Position numbers and translations under genes: made by a program. This document shows, piece after piece, positions 31,725 through 39,116 of a stretch of DNA of 64,000 nucleotides; position 1 is the first letter of the stretch, and every line of letters begins with the position of its first letter. Source of the DNA: Nocardia terpenica. GTDB taxonomy: Bacteria; Actinomycetota; Actinomycetes; Mycobacteriales; Mycobacteriaceae. The notes beneath the pieces were generated by a model, which was not told the origin of the DNA, searched no databases, and saw nothing but the letters and a program-made list of their open reading frames with translations. Where the stretch lies: the NCBI RefSeq assembly GCF_013186535.1, contig NZ_JABMCZ010000003.1:124001-188000 (forward strand), in the 5' to 3' direction.

Positions 31725-31936
31725 CGGCCACGATACCCGTGGGAGTGACCGTGAACGGCCGGGACCACGAGTTCGCCGAGCCGCCGACCCTGCGCGAGGT
31801 GCTCGAGCGCCTGGGACTGCCCTGCCGGGGCGTCGCGGTGGCGGTCGACGGCGCGGTGTTCCCCAGGTCGCGCTGGGACGAGCGGGTCGGTCGCGGCTGG
31901 GAGATCGAAGTACTGACCGCGGTACAGGGAGGGTAA
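31721..31936 (+). CDS. thiS: Sulfur carrier protein ThiS
   Basis: This protein of 71 residues has the ubiquitin-like fold and the required C-terminal Gly-Gly (Val-Gln-Gly-Gly-stop). The C-terminus is adenylated and thiocarboxylated to deliver sulfur to ThiG. The GTG start at 31721 overlaps the thiO stop, with AGGAGG ten bases upstream inside thiO. Confidence 0.93.
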   Translation: MTATIPVGVTVNGRDHEFAEPPTLREVLERLGLPCRGVAVAVDGAVFPRSRWDERVGRGWEIEVLTAVQGG

Positions 31937-31940
31937 TGCG

Positions 31941-32726
31941 ATGACAGTCATGGAACCGATGTCGGCGACGCTGGTGGAACCGCTGCGGATCGCCGACCGG
32001 GAATTCGGCTCGCGCCTGATCATGGGCACCGGCGGCGCGGACAATCTGGCCGTGCTCGAGGAGGCGCTGATCGCCTCCGGCACCGCGCTGACTACCGTCG
32101 CGATGCGCCGGGTCGACGCGCTCGGCGGCACCGGCGTGCTGGATCTGCTGCGCCGCTTGGACATCGAGCCGCTGCCGAACACCGCGGGCTGCCGCACGGC
32201 CGCGGAGGCGGTGCTCACCGCGCAGCTGGCCCGCGAGGCGCTCGAGACCGACTGGGTCAAGCTGGAGGTCGTCGCCGACGAGCGCACCCTGCTCCCCGAC
32301 GCCATCGAACTGGTCGGCGCCGCAGAGCAATTGGTCGACGACGGCTTCACGGTGCTGCCCTACACCACCGACGATCCGGTGCTGGCCCGGCGGCTCGAGG
32401 ACGCCGGTTGCGCCGCGGTGATGCCGCTGGGCGCGCCCATCGGCACCGGCCTGGGCATCGGCAACGCGCACAATATCGAGATGATCGTCGCCGCCGCCGG
32501 GGTGCCGGTGATCCTCGACGCGGGCATCGGCACCGCCAGCGACGCCGCCCTCGCCATGGAGCTGGGCTGCGACGCGGTGCTGCTGGCCACCGCGGTCACC
32601 CGGGCCCGCCGCCCGGAGCTGATGGCCGCCGCCATGGCCGATGCGGTCAAGGCCGGTTATCTGGCTCGCCGGGCGGGCCGGATTCCCAAGCGGTTCTGGG
32701 CCCAGGCGTCCTCCCCGGCGCGCTGA
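31941..32726 (+). CDS. thiG: Thiazole synthase ThiG
   Basis: This 261-residue TIM-barrel protein forms the thiazole phosphate ring from deoxyxylulose phosphate, iminoglycine and ThiS thiocarboxylate. The catalytic Lys lies in Asp-Trp-Val-Lys-Leu-Glu-Val. Phosphate and substrate loops Pro-Leu-Gly-Ala-Pro-Ile-Gly-Thr-Gly and Val-Ile-Leu-Asp-Ala-Gly-Ile-Gly are present. The ATG lies four bases after the thiS stop with a GGGAGGG ribosome binding site. It is the last gene of the thiOSG operon. Confidence 0.94.
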   Translation: MTVMEPMSATLVEPLRIADREFGSRLIMGTGGADNLAVLEEALIASGTALTTVAMRRVDALGGTGVLDLLRRLDIEPLPNTAGCRTAAEAVLTAQLAREALETDWVKLEVVADERTLLPDAIELVGAAEQLVDDGFTVLPYTTDDPVLARRLEDAGCAAVMPLGAPIGTGLGIGNAHNIEMIVAAAGVPVILDAGIGTASDAALAMELGCDAVLLATAVTRARRPELMAAAMADAVKAGYLARRAGRIPKRFWAQASSPAR

Positions 32727-32769
32727 TACCTCCCTCGATCAGGGGATTCCCAGGTCCGACTCCGGGTTT

Positions 32770-32791
32770 CGGTCATCCTCGAGGATGACCG
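32770..32791. promoter_or_regulatory. 22-bp perfect palindrome upstream of ABC transporter
   Basis: The arms CGGTCATCCTC and GAGGATGACCG are exact reverse complements with no loop. It lies 43 bp after thiG and 57 bp before the ABC transporter start. No T tract follows. It could be an operator for an unknown regulator or the stem of a thiG terminator. Confidence 0.6.
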
Positions 32792-32847
32792 GACACGCGA
32801 CCTGTGAGCGATAGTGCGTGCGGCGATCATCGGCAAGACTTGTCGGC

Positions 32848-33780
32848 ATGATCGAAGTGAAGGGTTTGACCAAGCGCTTCGGCCAGACCGTCGCGGTCGA
32901 CAATCTGTCGTTCACGGTCCAGCCGGGGCAGGTGACCGGCTTTCTCGGCCCGAACGGCGCCGGTAAGTCGACCACCATGCGCATGATCCTGGGCCTGGAT
33001 CGGCCCACCGCCGGTACGGCGCTGATCGAGGGTCAGCCGTACACGCGGCTGGATCGTCCGCTGCACACGGTCGGTTCGCTGCTGGACGCGAAGTGGGTGC
33101 ACCCCAATCGCTCCGCGCGTTCGCATCTGCGCTGGATGGCGGCGGCCAACGATCTACCCCTGTCCCGGGTGGAGGAGGTGCTGCGCCTGGTCGGCCTCGC
33201 CGAGGTGGCCGACAAGAAGGCGGGCGGCTTCTCCCTGGGCATGTCGCAGCGGCTCGGCCTGGCCGGCGCGCTGCTCGGCGACCCGCCGGTGCTGCTGTTC
33301 GACGAGCCGGTCAACGGCCTCGACCCGGAGGGCATCCTGTGGATCCGCCGGTTCATGCAGCGCCTGGCCGCCGAGGGCCGCACCGTGCTGGTCTCCAGCC
33401 ACCTGCTGTCGGAAATGGCGCAGACGGCCGACCATCTGGTCGTGATCGGCCGCGGCAAGCTGATCGCCGACACCGGCACCAAGGACTTCATCGACCGCGC
33501 CTCCGAGTCGACCATCCGGGTCCGCAGCCCGCAGCTGGACCAGCTGCGCAGCCTGCTCACCTCGGCCGGCATGACGGTGCGCGAGGACGACGGCCCGGCC
33601 CTGGTCGTGGTCGGCGAGACCAGCGATGCCGTCGGCAAGGTGGCCGGTGAGAACGGCATCACACTCTACGAATTGGCCCCGATGCAGGCGTCGCTCGAGG
33701 AGGCGTTCATGCGCATGACCGGAGGCGCGGTGCAGTACCACGCCGAGGGCCTGGACCAGTCGATGGGAGGTGCGCTCTGA
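32848..33780 (+). CDS. ABC transporter ATP-binding protein
   Basis: This 310-residue ATPase has Walker A Gly-Pro-Asn-Gly-Ala-Gly-Lys-Ser-Thr near residues 35-43, signature Phe-Ser-Leu-Gly-Met-Ser-Gln-Arg near 131-138, Walker B Val-Leu-Leu-Phe-Asp-Glu-Pro, and a His in Val-Ser-Ser-His-Leu-Leu. The C-terminal 80 residues form the extra domain seen in CcmA/NatA-type exporters. It overlaps the permease gene by one base, so the two form a complex. The substrate cannot be told; the antibiotic/lipid exporter class is likely. Confidence 0.88.
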   Translation: MIEVKGLTKRFGQTVAVDNLSFTVQPGQVTGFLGPNGAGKSTTMRMILGLDRPTAGTALIEGQPYTRLDRPLHTVGSLLDAKWVHPNRSARSHLRWMAAANDLPLSRVEEVLRLVGLAEVADKKAGGFSLGMSQRLGLAGALLGDPPVLLFDEPVNGLDPEGILWIRRFMQRLAAEGRTVLVSSHLLSEMAQTADHLVVIGRGKLIADTGTKDFIDRASESTIRVRSPQLDQLRSLLTSAGMTVREDDGPALVVVGETSDAVGKVAGENGITLYELAPMQASLEEAFMRMTGGAVQYHAEGLDQSMGGAL

Positions 33781-34592
33781 TGGGCGTGCTGGCAGCGGAA
33801 CGCATCAAGCTCACCTCCACCAAGTCGCCGATGTGGTGCACCGCGCTGACCGTGGTGGCGGCGCTCGGCATCATCGTGCTGTTCAGCCTGATCCTCAACG
33901 CGGGCGCCGACGCGCACAACGGTCAGGCGGGCGGCGAGCCCGGCACCGGCGCGGGCGGCTACGCGGACAACTCGCTGGCCGGTATCGGCATCACCGGTGC
34001 GGCCCAGGGCATGCCGGGCTTCGGCTACATCCTGATCATGATCCTGGCGACGCTGGCCATCACCAGCGAATACCGCTTCGGGACGATCAAGACCACCTTC
34101 CTGGCGGTGCCGAACCGCACCACCGTGCTGGTGGCCAAGGCCGGTCTGATCGCGGCGTCGGCGGCGGTGCTGTCGGTGGTGCTCACCTTCCTCAGCTTCT
34201 TCCTGATGAAGGCCATCCTCTCCGCCGACGAGGGCCGCTATCTGAGCCTGAATCACAACCTGCACATCTTCTACGCGGTGCCGATCTTCGTGGCGCTGGT
34301 GGTGTTCCTGGCCGTCGGTGTCGGCGCGCTCATCCGCCAGTCGGCCGGTGCGCTGTCGCTGCTGATCGTGTGGCCGGTGGTCGTGGAACCCATCGTCGGC
34401 GCATTCGGCAAGTGGGGCCGCGAGATCCAGGTGTTCCTGCCCTTCCAGAACGCGGGCCGCTTCATCGGTAGCACCGATGGCGGCGGCCAGCCCTGGCACT
34501 GGGGTCAGTGGGGCGCACTGCTCTACTTCGCCTTCATCGTCGCTGTCGTCTTCGGCGCCGCGGTATACGTGGTGAACAAGCGCGACGCGTGA
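33780..34592 (+). CDS. ABC transporter permease (ABC-2 type)
   Basis: This 270-residue membrane protein has about six hydrophobic segments: near residues 20-40, 75-95, 120-145, 165-190, 195-215 and 240-262. The N-terminus carries Ala-Ala-Glu-Arg-Ile-Lys-Leu-Thr-Ser, frequent in ABC-2 permeases such as those paired with NatA-like ATPases. A Gly-rich loop follows the first segment. It is translationally coupled to the ATPase, and a strong terminator lies about 110 bp after its stop. Confidence 0.82.
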   Translation: MGVLAAERIKLTSTKSPMWCTALTVVAALGIIVLFSLILNAGADAHNGQAGGEPGTGAGGYADNSLAGIGITGAAQGMPGFGYILIMILATLAITSEYRFGTIKTTFLAVPNRTTVLVAKAGLIAASAAVLSVVLTFLSFFLMKAILSADEGRYLSLNHNLHIFYAVPIFVALVVFLAVGVGALIRQSAGALSLLIVWPVVVEPIVGAFGKWGREIQVFLPFQNAGRFIGSTDGGGQPWHWGQWGALLYFAFIVAVVFGAAVYVVNKRDA

Positions 34593-34703
34593 GACCTGCC
34601 CGCTCCCGGGCGCATTCCCTCGCCGCCCGGGACGGGGGCGCGGTCCCGTCGGGGGACCGCAGCACCCAGGGGTCACGCCGGCCACTGCCCGGCCGACGTG
34701 ACA

Positions 34704-34742
34704 GCACCGGCCCGATGCGAACTCCTCGCATCGGGCCGGTGC
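34704..34742 (+). terminator. Intrinsic terminator after ABC transporter operon
   Basis: A perfect 17-bp stem (arms 34704-34720 and 34726-34742, starting GCACCGGCCC) closes a five-base loop and is followed by GTTTTC. It separates the transporter operon from the cyclase gene. Confidence 0.85.
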
Positions 34743-34957
34743 GTTTTCGGGATCTAAACATCCTATTCGGAAATGGTCGGTTAACTGTGACTCACACCGC
34801 TTCCCCAGGGAAAAGGTGGTGGGTAGAGTCGCTCCAGCAACCACAGCGCTATCCATCGGCGGCCCCATCGATGTGCCCGCTCCGTCCGGTTGAGAGGTGC
34901 AACGTGGCGATCATTGCGGAACCACCCGGTGAGCGCGGGCTGAGATACGCTCTGGGC

Positions 34958-35902
34958 GTGAGCGAAACACCCTCCGGTGACGGCGAGAACGCGCGTCGCC
35001 CGGCCGGCGCGGACGACTCGCCGAGCCGGTCGGATGTGGTGATCCCGCTGACTCCCGTCGACGCCGAGGGCGAGCCCGAGTCCGGCGACGTCCGCCGCCC
35101 GAGCGGGCGGCTGCGGCCGGGTCAGCTGTCGGCCCTGATGGCCGCCGCGAATCAGCGGGCCGATCTGATCGGCGTGATCCGCCGGGCGCGCGAAAACCTG
35201 CCCGGCGACCCGGCTTTCGGCGACCCGCTGTCGGTGTCGGGTCCCGGTGGCCCGCGCGCGGTGGCGCGGGCGGCGGACAAGCTGGTGGGCGATTCGCCGA
35301 GCGCGGCGCGCGAGATCGGCCTGGGCGCCCTGCAGGTCTGGCAGGCGATGATGGAGCGCGTCGGCCGCGGCAAGGGCAGTCAGCAGGTGACGGTCATGTT
35401 CACCGATCTGGTGGCCTTCTCGAGCTGGTCGCTGTCGGCGGGCGACGAGGCGACGCTGGAGCTGCTGCGGCGGGTGGCCAAGGCCGTCGAGCCGCCGATC
35501 GCCGACCGCGGCGGCCAGGTGGTCAAGCGCATGGGCGACGGGGTGATGGCGGTGTTCGCCTCGCCCGACGGCGCGGTGCGGGCGGCGGTGGCCGCCAAGC
35601 AGCGGCTGGCCCGCATCGAGGTGCAGGGCTACAAGCCGCAGATGCGGGTGGGATTGCACACCGGCAGCCCGCGCGAACTCGGCGGCGACTGGCTGGGCGT
35701 GGACGTGACCATCGCCGCCCGCGTCATGGAGTCCGGCGGCAACGGCAACACCATGCTGTCCGAACCCACGCTGCTGGCCTTGCAGCCGGAGACGCTGGCC
35801 GAATTGGGTTGCAGCGCACGGCCGTACCGCAGAAGCTTCTTCGCGGCCCCGTTGAGCGGGGTACCGGAAGACCTACGAATTTTCCGCCTGGACGGCGAGT
35901 AG
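34958..35902 (+). CDS. Class III adenylate/guanylate cyclase
   Basis: This protein is 314 residues from the GTG at 34958. The catalytic domain (about 145-300) has the first metal Asp in Met-Phe-Thr-Asp-Leu-Val, the substrate Lys in Val-Lys-Arg-Met-Gly-Asp-Gly with the second metal Asp, and Ala-Ala-Arg. The usual transition-state Asn four residues before the Arg is Thr (Val-Thr-Ile-Ala-Ala-Arg). The N-terminal part (about 1-140) has a Pro/Ser-rich start and a helical segment similar to other mycobacterial cyclases. A TACGCT hexamer six bases before the GTG suggests a leaderless start. GTG at 34904 with GAGAGG is an alternative giving 332 residues. Confidence 0.82.
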   Translation: MSETPSGDGENARRPAGADDSPSRSDVVIPLTPVDAEGEPESGDVRRPSGRLRPGQLSALMAAANQRADLIGVIRRARENLPGDPAFGDPLSVSGPGGPRAVARAADKLVGDSPSAAREIGLGALQVWQAMMERVGRGKGSQQVTVMFTDLVAFSSWSLSAGDEATLELLRRVAKAVEPPIADRGGQVVKRMGDGVMAVFASPDGAVRAAVAAKQRLARIEVQGYKPQMRVGLHTGSPRELGGDWLGVDVTIAARVMESGGNGNTMLSEPTLLALQPETLAELGCSARPYRRSFFAAPLSGVPEDLRIFRLDGE

Positions 35903-35905
35903 CAG

Positions 35906-36076
35906 TCAGCCCATCATCCAGGTGATCGCGCCGACCGCCGCCAGCACGCCGCAGACGGCGAGGGCGACCGCGAGCCAGCGGGTGTTCTTCCACGTGGTGT
36001 AGGCGCCGCCGAAGAGGAAACCGGCGAGGGCGAACAGGAAGACCACGATCACGGAGTGGGACACGTGCCCCATCAT
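35906..36076 (-). CDS. Small two-helix membrane protein
   Basis: This protein of about 56 residues starts at one of the paired ATG codons at 36074-36076 and 36071-36073. Two hydrophobic segments (Val-Ile-Val-Val-Phe-Leu-Phe-Ala-Leu and Leu-Ala-Val-Ala-Leu-Ala-Val) flank a short basic loop (Thr-Thr-Trp-Lys-Asn-Thr-Arg-Trp). It is convergent with the cyclase gene and ends four bases from its stop. The family is not recognised. A longer TTG-started form is possible but adds an unlikely Arg-rich leader. Confidence 0.6.
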   Translation of the reverse strand: MMGHVSHSVIVVFLFALAGFLFGGAYTTWKNTRWLAVALAVCGVLAAVGAITWMMG

Positions 36077-36145
36077 GCCGTGTCGCGTTTTCGGCGGGTA
36101 CCGCACCCTGCGGCAGCCCTGTTCACCTGCGATGATGCTAATTAA

Positions 36146-36161
36146 CAAGCACGCAGGCTTG
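36146..36161. promoter_or_regulatory. Palindromic operator-like site before catabolic operon
   Basis: CAAGC-ACGCAG-GCTTG forms an inverted repeat in the AT-rich promoter region, within AACAAGC...GCTTGAT, followed by TTTTTT. TetR regulators of acyl-CoA catabolism often bind such CAAGC/GCTTG dyads. The likely ligand protein is the TetR gene at the end of this operon (44707). This is an inference from shape and context. Confidence 0.5.
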
Positions 36162-36246
36162 ATTTTTTCGTGGCCCGATGTGACCCTGTAGGCGAATGCA
36201 GCGAAGCGGCTGCGCAGAGCCAGGTCTCGAGGAGGCGGCGCGCGAT

Positions 36247-37962
36247 ATGACCAGTCTGGCCGCCGACCCGGAGGTACTCCGGATCGGCAACTGCTCGGGG
36301 TTCTACGGCGACCGGGCGAGCGCGATGCGGGAGATGCTCGAGGGCGGGCAGCTCGACGTGCTCACCGGCGACTATCTCGCCGAACTCACCATGCTCATCC
36401 TCGGCCGCGACCGGATGAAGGACCCGGACCTCGGCTACGCCAAGACCTTCGTCCGCCAGCTGGAGGACGGTCTGGGCCTGGCGCTCGAGCGCGGGGTGAA
36501 GATCGTCGTCAATGCGGGCGGGCTGAATCCGGCCGGGCTCGCGCGGCGGGTGCGCGAGGTGGCCGACCGGCTCGGCGTCGCGGCGAGGGTCGCGCACGTC
36601 GAGGGCGACGATCTGCTCGCGCGCGCCGGGGAACTCGGGCTCGGGTCGCCGCTGGCCGCCAATGCCTACCTCGGCGCGTGGGGAATCGCCGCGTGCCTGC
36701 GGGCGGGCGCGGATGTGGTGGTGACCGGCCGGGTCACCGACGCCGCGCTGGTCGTCGGCCCGGCCGCGGCGCATTTCGGTTGGGCGCGTGAGGATTTCGA
36801 CGCGCTGGCGGGCGCGGTGGTGGCCGGGCACGTGATCGAGTGCGGCACCCAGGCCACCGGCGGCAATTTCGCCTTCTTCACCGAGATCGAGGATCTGGAC
36901 CGGCCCGGCTTCCCGATCGCGGAGGTCCGCCGCGACGGCAGCAGCGTCATCACCAAGCATCCGGGCACCGGCGGCGTGGTCACCGTCGACACCGTCGAGG
37001 CCCAGCTCATGTACGAGATCCAGGGCGCGCGCTACGCCGGACCGGACGCGACCGCGCGGCTGGACAGCATCCGGCTCACCGCGGACGGGCCGGACCGGGT
37101 GCTGATCGACGGGGTGCGGGGGGAGGCCCCGCCGCCGACGCTGAAGGTGTCGCTCAATACGCTCGGCGGCTTCCGCAACGAGATGTCCTTCGTGCTCACC
37201 GGTCTCGACATCGAGGCCAAGGCGCACCTGGCGCAGCGGCAGCTGGAGAAGTGGCTGCCGGTGCGGCCCGCCGAACTGGACTGGACCCTGGCGCGGCTGG
37301 ATCGCCCCGACGCCGACACCGAGGAACAGGCCAGCGCGCTGCTGCGGTGCGTGGTGCGCGATCCGGATCCGAATCGGGTCGGCCGCGGCTTCTCGAATGT
37401 AGCGGTGGAACTGGCGCTGGCGAGCTACCCCGGGTTCACCCTGACCTCCCCACCCGGAAACGGTTCGCCTTACGGGGTTTTCACACCCGGCTCTGTGGAT
37501 GCGGCCGAGGTTGCGCACAGGGCCGTCCTGCCCGACGGCACGCGTGTGGACATCCCGCATACCACAACCACGCGCGAGTTGGCCGAGGTTGCCGCGCCCG
37601 CGCTGCCGGACCCGTTGCCGCGCGGTGAAACCCGCCGCGTCCCGCTGGGGACCATTGCCCTGGCCCGCAGCGGCGACAAGGGCGGCAATGCCAATATCGG
37701 CGTCTGGGTGCGCACCGACGATCAGTGGCGCTGGCTCGCCCACACCCTGACCGTCGACGCGTTGCGCGCGCTGCTGCCGGAGACCGCGACGCTGCCGATC
37801 ACCCGGCACGTGCTGCCGAATCTGCGGGCGCTCAACTTCGTCGTCGAGGGGCTGCTCGGCCAGGGCGTCGCCTATCAGGCCCGATTCGACCCCCAGGCCA
37901 AGGGACTCGGCGAATGGCTGCGGTCCCGTCACCTCGATATTCCCGTGGAGCTGCTGCCATGA
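36247..37962 (+). CDS. AtuA-like (DUF1446) acyclic terpene utilisation family protein
   Basis: This protein of 571 residues starts at the ATG at 36247, nine bases after GGAGG. The first 440 residues are the AtuA/DUF1446 domain (Gly-Asn-Cys-Ser-Gly-Phe-Tyr-Gly-Asp near 14-22, Gly-Gly-Leu-Asn-Pro near 96, Gly-Arg-Val-Thr-Asp near 160). The C-terminal 110 residues form a second domain with Arg-Ser-Gly-Asp-Lys-Gly-Gly-Asn-Ala-Asn. Members occur with carboxylase and acyl-CoA dehydrogenase genes in terpenoid and branched acid catabolism; the biochemical role is not established. In M. tuberculosis the counterpart appears to be Rv0976c. It overlaps the next gene by four bases. Confidence 0.85.
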   Translation: MTSLAADPEVLRIGNCSGFYGDRASAMREMLEGGQLDVLTGDYLAELTMLILGRDRMKDPDLGYAKTFVRQLEDGLGLALERGVKIVVNAGGLNPAGLARRVREVADRLGVAARVAHVEGDDLLARAGELGLGSPLAANAYLGAWGIAACLRAGADVVVTGRVTDAALVVGPAAAHFGWAREDFDALAGAVVAGHVIECGTQATGGNFAFFTEIEDLDRPGFPIAEVRRDGSSVITKHPGTGGVVTVDTVEAQLMYEIQGARYAGPDATARLDSIRLTADGPDRVLIDGVRGEAPPPTLKVSLNTLGGFRNEMSFVLTGLDIEAKAHLAQRQLEKWLPVRPAELDWTLARLDRPDADTEEQASALLRCVVRDPDPNRVGRGFSNVAVELALASYPGFTLTSPPGNGSPYGVFTPGSVDAAEVAHRAVLPDGTRVDIPHTTTTRELAEVAAPALPDPLPRGETRRVPLGTIALARSGDKGGNANIGVWVRTDDQWRWLAHTLTVDALRALLPETATLPITRHVLPNLRALNFVVEGLLGQGVAYQARFDPQAKGLGEWLRSRHLDIPVELLP

Positions 37963-39116
37963 GTCATGTGAACCCCTGGGAGACGCCCGAGCGGCGCGAA
38001 TTGCGCGCCACCGTGCGCGGTTTCGCCGAGCGCGAGGTGCTGCCGTTCCTGGACGACTGGGAACGCGCCGGGGAGATCCCGCGCGAACTGCACAAGAAGG
38101 CCGGGGCGCTGGGCCTGCTGGGCATCCAGTTCCCCGAGGCCGCGGGCGGTTCCGGCGGCGACGGCATCGACGCGGTCGTGGTGTGCGAGGAGATGCACTA
38201 CGCGGGGTGTTCGGGTGGGCTGTTCGCCTCGCTGTTCACCTGTGGCATCGCGGTGCCGCACCTCATCGCCGCGGGCGATCGGGGGCAGATCGAGCGCTGG
38301 GTGCGGCCGACGCTGGCGGGGGAGAAGATCGGTTCGCTGGCCATTACCGAGCCGGGCGGCGGTTCCGACGTGGGCCACCTGCGCACCACCGCGGTGCGCG
38401 ACGGCGACGAATACGTCGTCAACGGCGCCAAGACCTTCATCACCTCGGGTGTGCGCGCCGACTACGTGGTGACGGCGGTGCGCACGGGAGGCCCCGGCGC
38501 GGCGGGTGTTTCGCTGCTCGTCGTGGAGAAGGGCACGCCCGGTTTCACGGTCGGCCGCAAGCTGGAGAAGATGGGCTGGCTGGCCTCCGACACCGCCGAG
38601 CTGTCGTATGTGGATGTGCGCGTGCCGGTCTCGAATCTGGTGGGGCCGGAGAACTCCGGATTCGCCCAGATCGCACAGGCATTCGTGAGCGAGCGCGTCG
38701 GCCTGGCCGCGCAGGCGTACGGGCACGCGCAGCGCTGCCTGGACCTGACCCTGCAATGGTGCCGGGACCGGGAGACCTTCGGCCGCCCGCTGATCGGCAG
38801 GCAGGCCGTGCAGAACACCCTGGCGGAGATGGCGCGTCGCATCGATGTCGCGCGGGTGTACACCCGCCACGTGGTGGAGCGCGCCGCCCACGGCGACACC
38901 GATCTCATCGCCGAGGTGTGCTTCGCCAAGAACACCGCGGTCGAGACCGCCGAATGGGTTGCGCACCAAGCGGTTCAGCTGTTCGGCGGGCTCGGCTACA
39001 TGCGCGAGTCCGAGGTCGAGCGGCACTATCGGGATGTGCGCATCCTCGGTATCGGCGGCGGCACCACCGAGATCCTGACCAGCCTCGCGGCCAAGCGATT
39101 GGGGTTCCAGTCTTGA
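37959..39116 (+). CDS. fadE13: Acyl-CoA dehydrogenase (FadE13-like)
   Basis: This 385-residue flavoenzyme oxidises an acyl-CoA to the 2-enoyl-CoA. Motifs are Ile-Thr-Glu-Pro-Gly-Gly-Gly-Ser-Asp for FAD and substrate, Lys-Thr-Phe-Ile-Thr-Ser-Gly, Arg-Glu-Thr-Phe-Gly-Arg-Pro, and the C-terminal Gln-Leu-Phe-Gly-Gly-Leu-Gly-Tyr-Met-Arg-Glu. The catalytic base is not clear in the usual Glu position, where Gly-Ile-Gly-Gly-Gly-Thr-Thr-Glu is found. The symbol is by gene order with the M. tuberculosis Rv0976c-Rv0971c block. It overlaps the carboxyltransferase gene (TTGA). Confidence 0.85.
   Translation: MSHVNPWETPERRELRATVRGFAEREVLPFLDDWERAGEIPRELHKKAGALGLLGIQFPEAAGGSGGDGIDAVVVCEEMHYAGCSGGLFASLFTCGIAVPHLIAAGDRGQIERWVRPTLAGEKIGSLAITEPGGGSDVGHLRTTAVRDGDEYVVNGAKTFITSGVRADYVVTAVRTGGPGAAGVSLLVVEKGTPGFTVGRKLEKMGWLASDTAELSYVDVRVPVSNLVGPENSGFAQIAQAFVSERVGLAAQAYGHAQRCLDLTLQWCRDRETFGRPLIGRQAVQNTLAEMARRIDVARVYTRHVVERAAHGDTDLIAEVCFAKNTAVETAEWVAHQAVQLFGGLGYMRESEVERHYRDVRILGIGGGTTEILTSLAAKRLGFQS

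Noticed and set aside
30506..32350. Long minus-strand frame opposite thiO-thiS-thiG
   Set aside because: Antisense to well-identified thiamine genes; Ser/Arg/Ala-rich shadow sequence.
34786..34796. TGTGACTCACA as a CRP-type site before the cyclase gene
   Set aside because: CRP-family sites need about six bases between the half-sites; here there is one, so the match is probably chance.
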